Below, one piece after another: positions 12,948 through 14,375 of a stretch of 14,375 nt of DNA (its first letter is position 1; every line of letters begins with the position of its first letter). A program made the position numbers and the translations under genes. This DNA is from Mailhella massiliensis (lineage in GTDB: Bacteria; Desulfobacterota; Desulfovibrionia; Desulfovibrionales; Desulfovibrionaceae): NCBI RefSeq assembly GCF_020741395.1, contig NZ_DYZA01000151.1:1-14375 (forward strand), given 5' to 3'. Below the pieces are notes generated by a model. It saw only the letters and a program-made list of their open reading frames with translations. It did not search any database and was not told the DNA's origin.

Positions 12948-13190
12948 CTAGCGCCCCCTTTCATGCCCGTATATGCCGCCCGCAAGAGCCCCTATGCCGC
13001 CGCCGATAAGCGCGCCCATGGTGCCGCTGCCCCCGGCTATGGCCGAGATGCCCGCGCCTGCGAGCGCCCCTACCCCCGCGCCGGAAAGCGCGCCCTGCTG
13101 CGTCCTGTTCATGTGCGTGCAGCCCACGGAACCGAACACAAGGGAGGCGCAGAAAAAAAGCGCCGCTCCCGCCGCCATGTATCCTTTCAT
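12948..13190 (-). CDS. Glycine-zipper lipoprotein
   Basis: An 80-residue predicted lipoprotein. The N-terminus is a signal peptide (MKGYMAAGAALFFCASLVFG) ending in a lipobox-like GSVGC with the acylated residue at C24. The mature part begins THMNRTQQGAL and continues as a run of small-residue repeats (GAGVGALAGAG, 37-47; GALIGGGIGALAGG, 59-72), the glycine-zipper pattern of small envelope proteins. Such proteins insert into or associate with the outer membrane; precise function is unknown. The start at 13190 has GGAG 6 bases upstream; a GTG or ATG further up would spoil the signal peptide. A 16-bp palindrome lies directly before the Shine-Dalgarno. The stop overlaps a short hairpin (12927-12949). 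Confidence 0.88.
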   Translation of the reverse strand: MKGYMAAGAALFFCASLVFGSVGCTHMNRTQQGALSGAGVGALAGAGISAIAGGSGTMGALIGGGIGALAGGIYGHERGR

Positions 13191-13205
13191 GCCGTTCTCC
13201 TTATG

Positions 13206-13221
13206 CGCCCGCATGCGGGCG
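13206..13221 (-). promoter_or_regulatory. 16-bp palindrome before the lipoprotein ribosome binding site
   Basis: CGCCCGCATGCGGGCG is a perfect palindrome. In the mRNA it would form a 6-bp GC stem with a CATG loop, 5 bases before the GGAG site. It may stabilise the 5' end of the mRNA or be an operator. Confidence 0.6.
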
Positions 13222-13266
13222 TCTGACGTTCCATCCCCTGAGAAAAGCGCGGTAAAGGGATCTTTG

Positions 13267-13280
13267 CCGGAGCGCTCCGG
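13267..13280. repeat. 14-bp GC-rich palindrome
   Basis: CCGGAGCGCTCCGG is a perfect palindrome in the 255-bp gap between the secreted-protein gene and the lipoprotein gene. There is no adjacent T tract on either strand. The rest of this gap holds no gene I can support; the lipoprotein promoter should be here but is not clear. Confidence 0.6.
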
Positions 13281-13445
13281 AAGAGACCGCGTTTCACGTC
13301 GCGTCTTCTTCTCTGCGACAACGCGGAAAAAGCCGTCTTCGGAGCCTCACGCCCGCTCCGCACAGCGCCTTGCGGAAAGCCGCCACCCAAGACGCTGTTG
13401 CGGCATTTTCGCCTTCACACTCGAAAACGTGTTCGACAGGCCGCG

Positions 13446-13868
13446 TTAAGACCGCGCGCTCCCCGCCTTCAGGGCCGGGCCGATCATTTCCGTCCATATC
13501 ACGTCAAAAACGTGGCGGTTCTTCTGATCAGGGTTCTGCACATAATACTCGTCGATGCGGCGCACGAGCTCCGGCCGCGTCGTATCATGGAAGGCTATCT
13601 GCCAGCCGTTGGCGAACAGGGAAAGGCTGACGCTCTCCCCTTTTTCCTGCGCGGCTTCGGCCAGGGCGGATTCCATGGCCAGAGCACATTCCACGCCGAG
13701 AAGGAAATCCAGCCTGGACTGCGGGGCTGAATCCTCCCACACATAGCCGTTCAGAGAGGAAATTTCCGCCGCTTCCGGCTCGGCGCCTGCCTCCTCTGCC
13801 CGGCAGACGGACGCTCCCAGCAAAACGGCCAGCAACAGCGCAACCATGCTCCACGATATCACTCTCAT
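13446..13868 (-). CDS. Conserved secreted protein of unknown function
   Basis: A 140-residue protein with a clear signal peptide (MRVISWSMVALLLAVLLGAS, cleavage likely after CRA at about 24), so it is probably periplasmic. The mature part has a short acidic linker, then NGYVWEDSAPQSRLDFLLGVE (40-60). The C-terminal motif RRIDEYYVQNPDQ plus VFDVIWTEMIGP (104-131) resembles a small periplasmic family I remember from Desulfovibrio-type genomes (pattern W...K..FL.G, then D..Y..NPD....V..VIW..M). I cannot assign a function. The start at 13868 has GGAGG 5 bases upstream. Neighbours are an Fe-S oxidoreductase upstream and a lipoprotein downstream; neither suggests a role. Confidence 0.78.
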   Translation of the reverse strand: MRVISWSMVALLLAVLLGASVCRAEEAGAEPEAAEISSLNGYVWEDSAPQSRLDFLLGVECALAMESALAEAAQEKGESVSLSLFANGWQIAFHDTTRPELVRRIDEYYVQNPDQKNRHVFDVIWTEMIGPALKAGSARS

Positions 13869-14005
13869 ACCAGCCTCCTTACATGTTTGCCCCATGCTGA
13901 AAGAGGCCGCATGAGAGGTCAATGACAATATCCCCGGCGCCTCCCCGGCTGCCGCATACGCTTCCGGCGAAGAAAAAACGCGTCCTCCGCCGGAGCACAG
14001 GCACG

Positions 14006-14045
14006 AAAAAGCCCCGGAAGCCTCCTTGAAGGAAGCCCACGGGGC
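14006..14045 (-). terminator. Terminator of the Fe-S oxidoreductase gene
   Basis: On the minus strand GCCCCG (complement of 14040-14045) and CGGGGC (complement of 14011-14016) enclose an inner TCCTT/AAGGA stem, followed by five T (complement of 14006-14010), about 30 bases past the stop. Confidence 0.85.
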
Positions 14046-14075
14046 CGGGGGCGCGTCCCGCTCAGGGGCGAGCGT

Positions 14076-14375
14076 TCAGTCCTTTTTTTCCATGCACACC
14101 ACGCGTACGCCGGGGTGTCCTTCCGTGCGCGAAGCCTGCGCCTTGAACAGGGAAAGCCAGTTCTTGCCGAGAAGAGTTTCGGCCAGCCATTCGGCGTTGT
14201 GCAGCACGGGGCGATGCGTGTCGATAACGGGCTTGTCCTCCCGCACCTTGTCCTTGCCGCGTGCGGGATGCTCCATGTCCATAGTCATGAGGGTACGGGC
14301 TATGCCTATCTTGCAGGATGGGCAGCCCACAAGAATAGGGGCATCGGACTTGTAGCCCGCGAGAGCGCTCTGCAG
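14076..14375 (-). CDS. C-terminal part of a CCG-type Fe-S oxidoreductase
   Basis: The last 99 codons of a gene that enters from the right edge. The frame is open to the edge, starting LQSALAGYKSDAPILVGCPSCKIGIARTL. VGCPSC is typical of the C-terminal cysteine-rich (CCG) domain shared by heterodisulfide reductase B-like subunits, glycolate/lactate oxidase Fe-S subunits and large FAD/Fe-S D-lactate dehydrogenases. The following VLHNAEWLAETLLGKNW fits the end of such large respiratory dehydrogenases. The catalytic parts lie outside the window, so the substrate is unknown; lactate or another hydroxyacid is only a guess. A terminator follows. Confidence 0.65.
   Translation of the reverse strand: MQSALAGYKSDAPILVGCPSCKIGIARTLMTMDMEHPARGKDKVREDKPVIDTHRPVLHNAEWLAETLLGKNWLSLFKAQASRTEGHPGVRVVCMEKKD

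Overview
The window looks like chromosomal DNA of a high-GC, Desulfovibrionaceae-type sulfate reducer or relative. The best lineage marker is the adenylate kinase. Its LID carries C129-X5-H135-X15-C151-X2-C154, the metal site known from Desulfovibrio gigas adenylate kinase. Strong GGAG Shine-Dalgarno sites, a canonical sigma-54 promoter and mostly housekeeping genes fit this. I see no rRNA, tRNA, insertion sequence, phage gene or CRISPR array.

Left part (1-3540). The start of a minus-strand DsrE-like protein is followed by about 850 bases without a convincing gene. These hold three tandem 36-bp hairpin repeats and a structured leader, then a short-form CstA transporter (plus strand) with a strong terminator. 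A plus-strand beta-hydroxyacid dehydrogenase follows. Its promoter is a textbook sigma-54 -24/-12 element, with tandem ATACATGTAT palindromes at about -80 to -105 that look like an activator site.

Middle (3540-8750). A minus-strand housekeeping block reads right to left: asnS, then trmH (TGATG overlap), then a CoA-binding/YkgJ cysteine-cluster fusion, then adk. Terminators separate the units. asnS is divergent from a plus-strand pair of membrane proteins, yccF and a YdjM-like hydrolase, coupled by a GTGA overlap.

Right part (8755-14375), all minus strand. In transcription order: the end of a CCG-type Fe-S oxidoreductase, a small secreted protein, a glycine-zipper lipoprotein, a short FliW-like protein, a 736-residue protein with two AAA+ modules, and a WYL-domain regulator. 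The AAA/WYL pair is the least explained unit here. The AAA gene has an AT-rich promoter with dyad sites. The WYL gene has its own likely promoter overlapping the AAA terminator, and a nine-G tract where its Shine-Dalgarno should be.

All functions come from motif reading and remembered family features. No database search was run.
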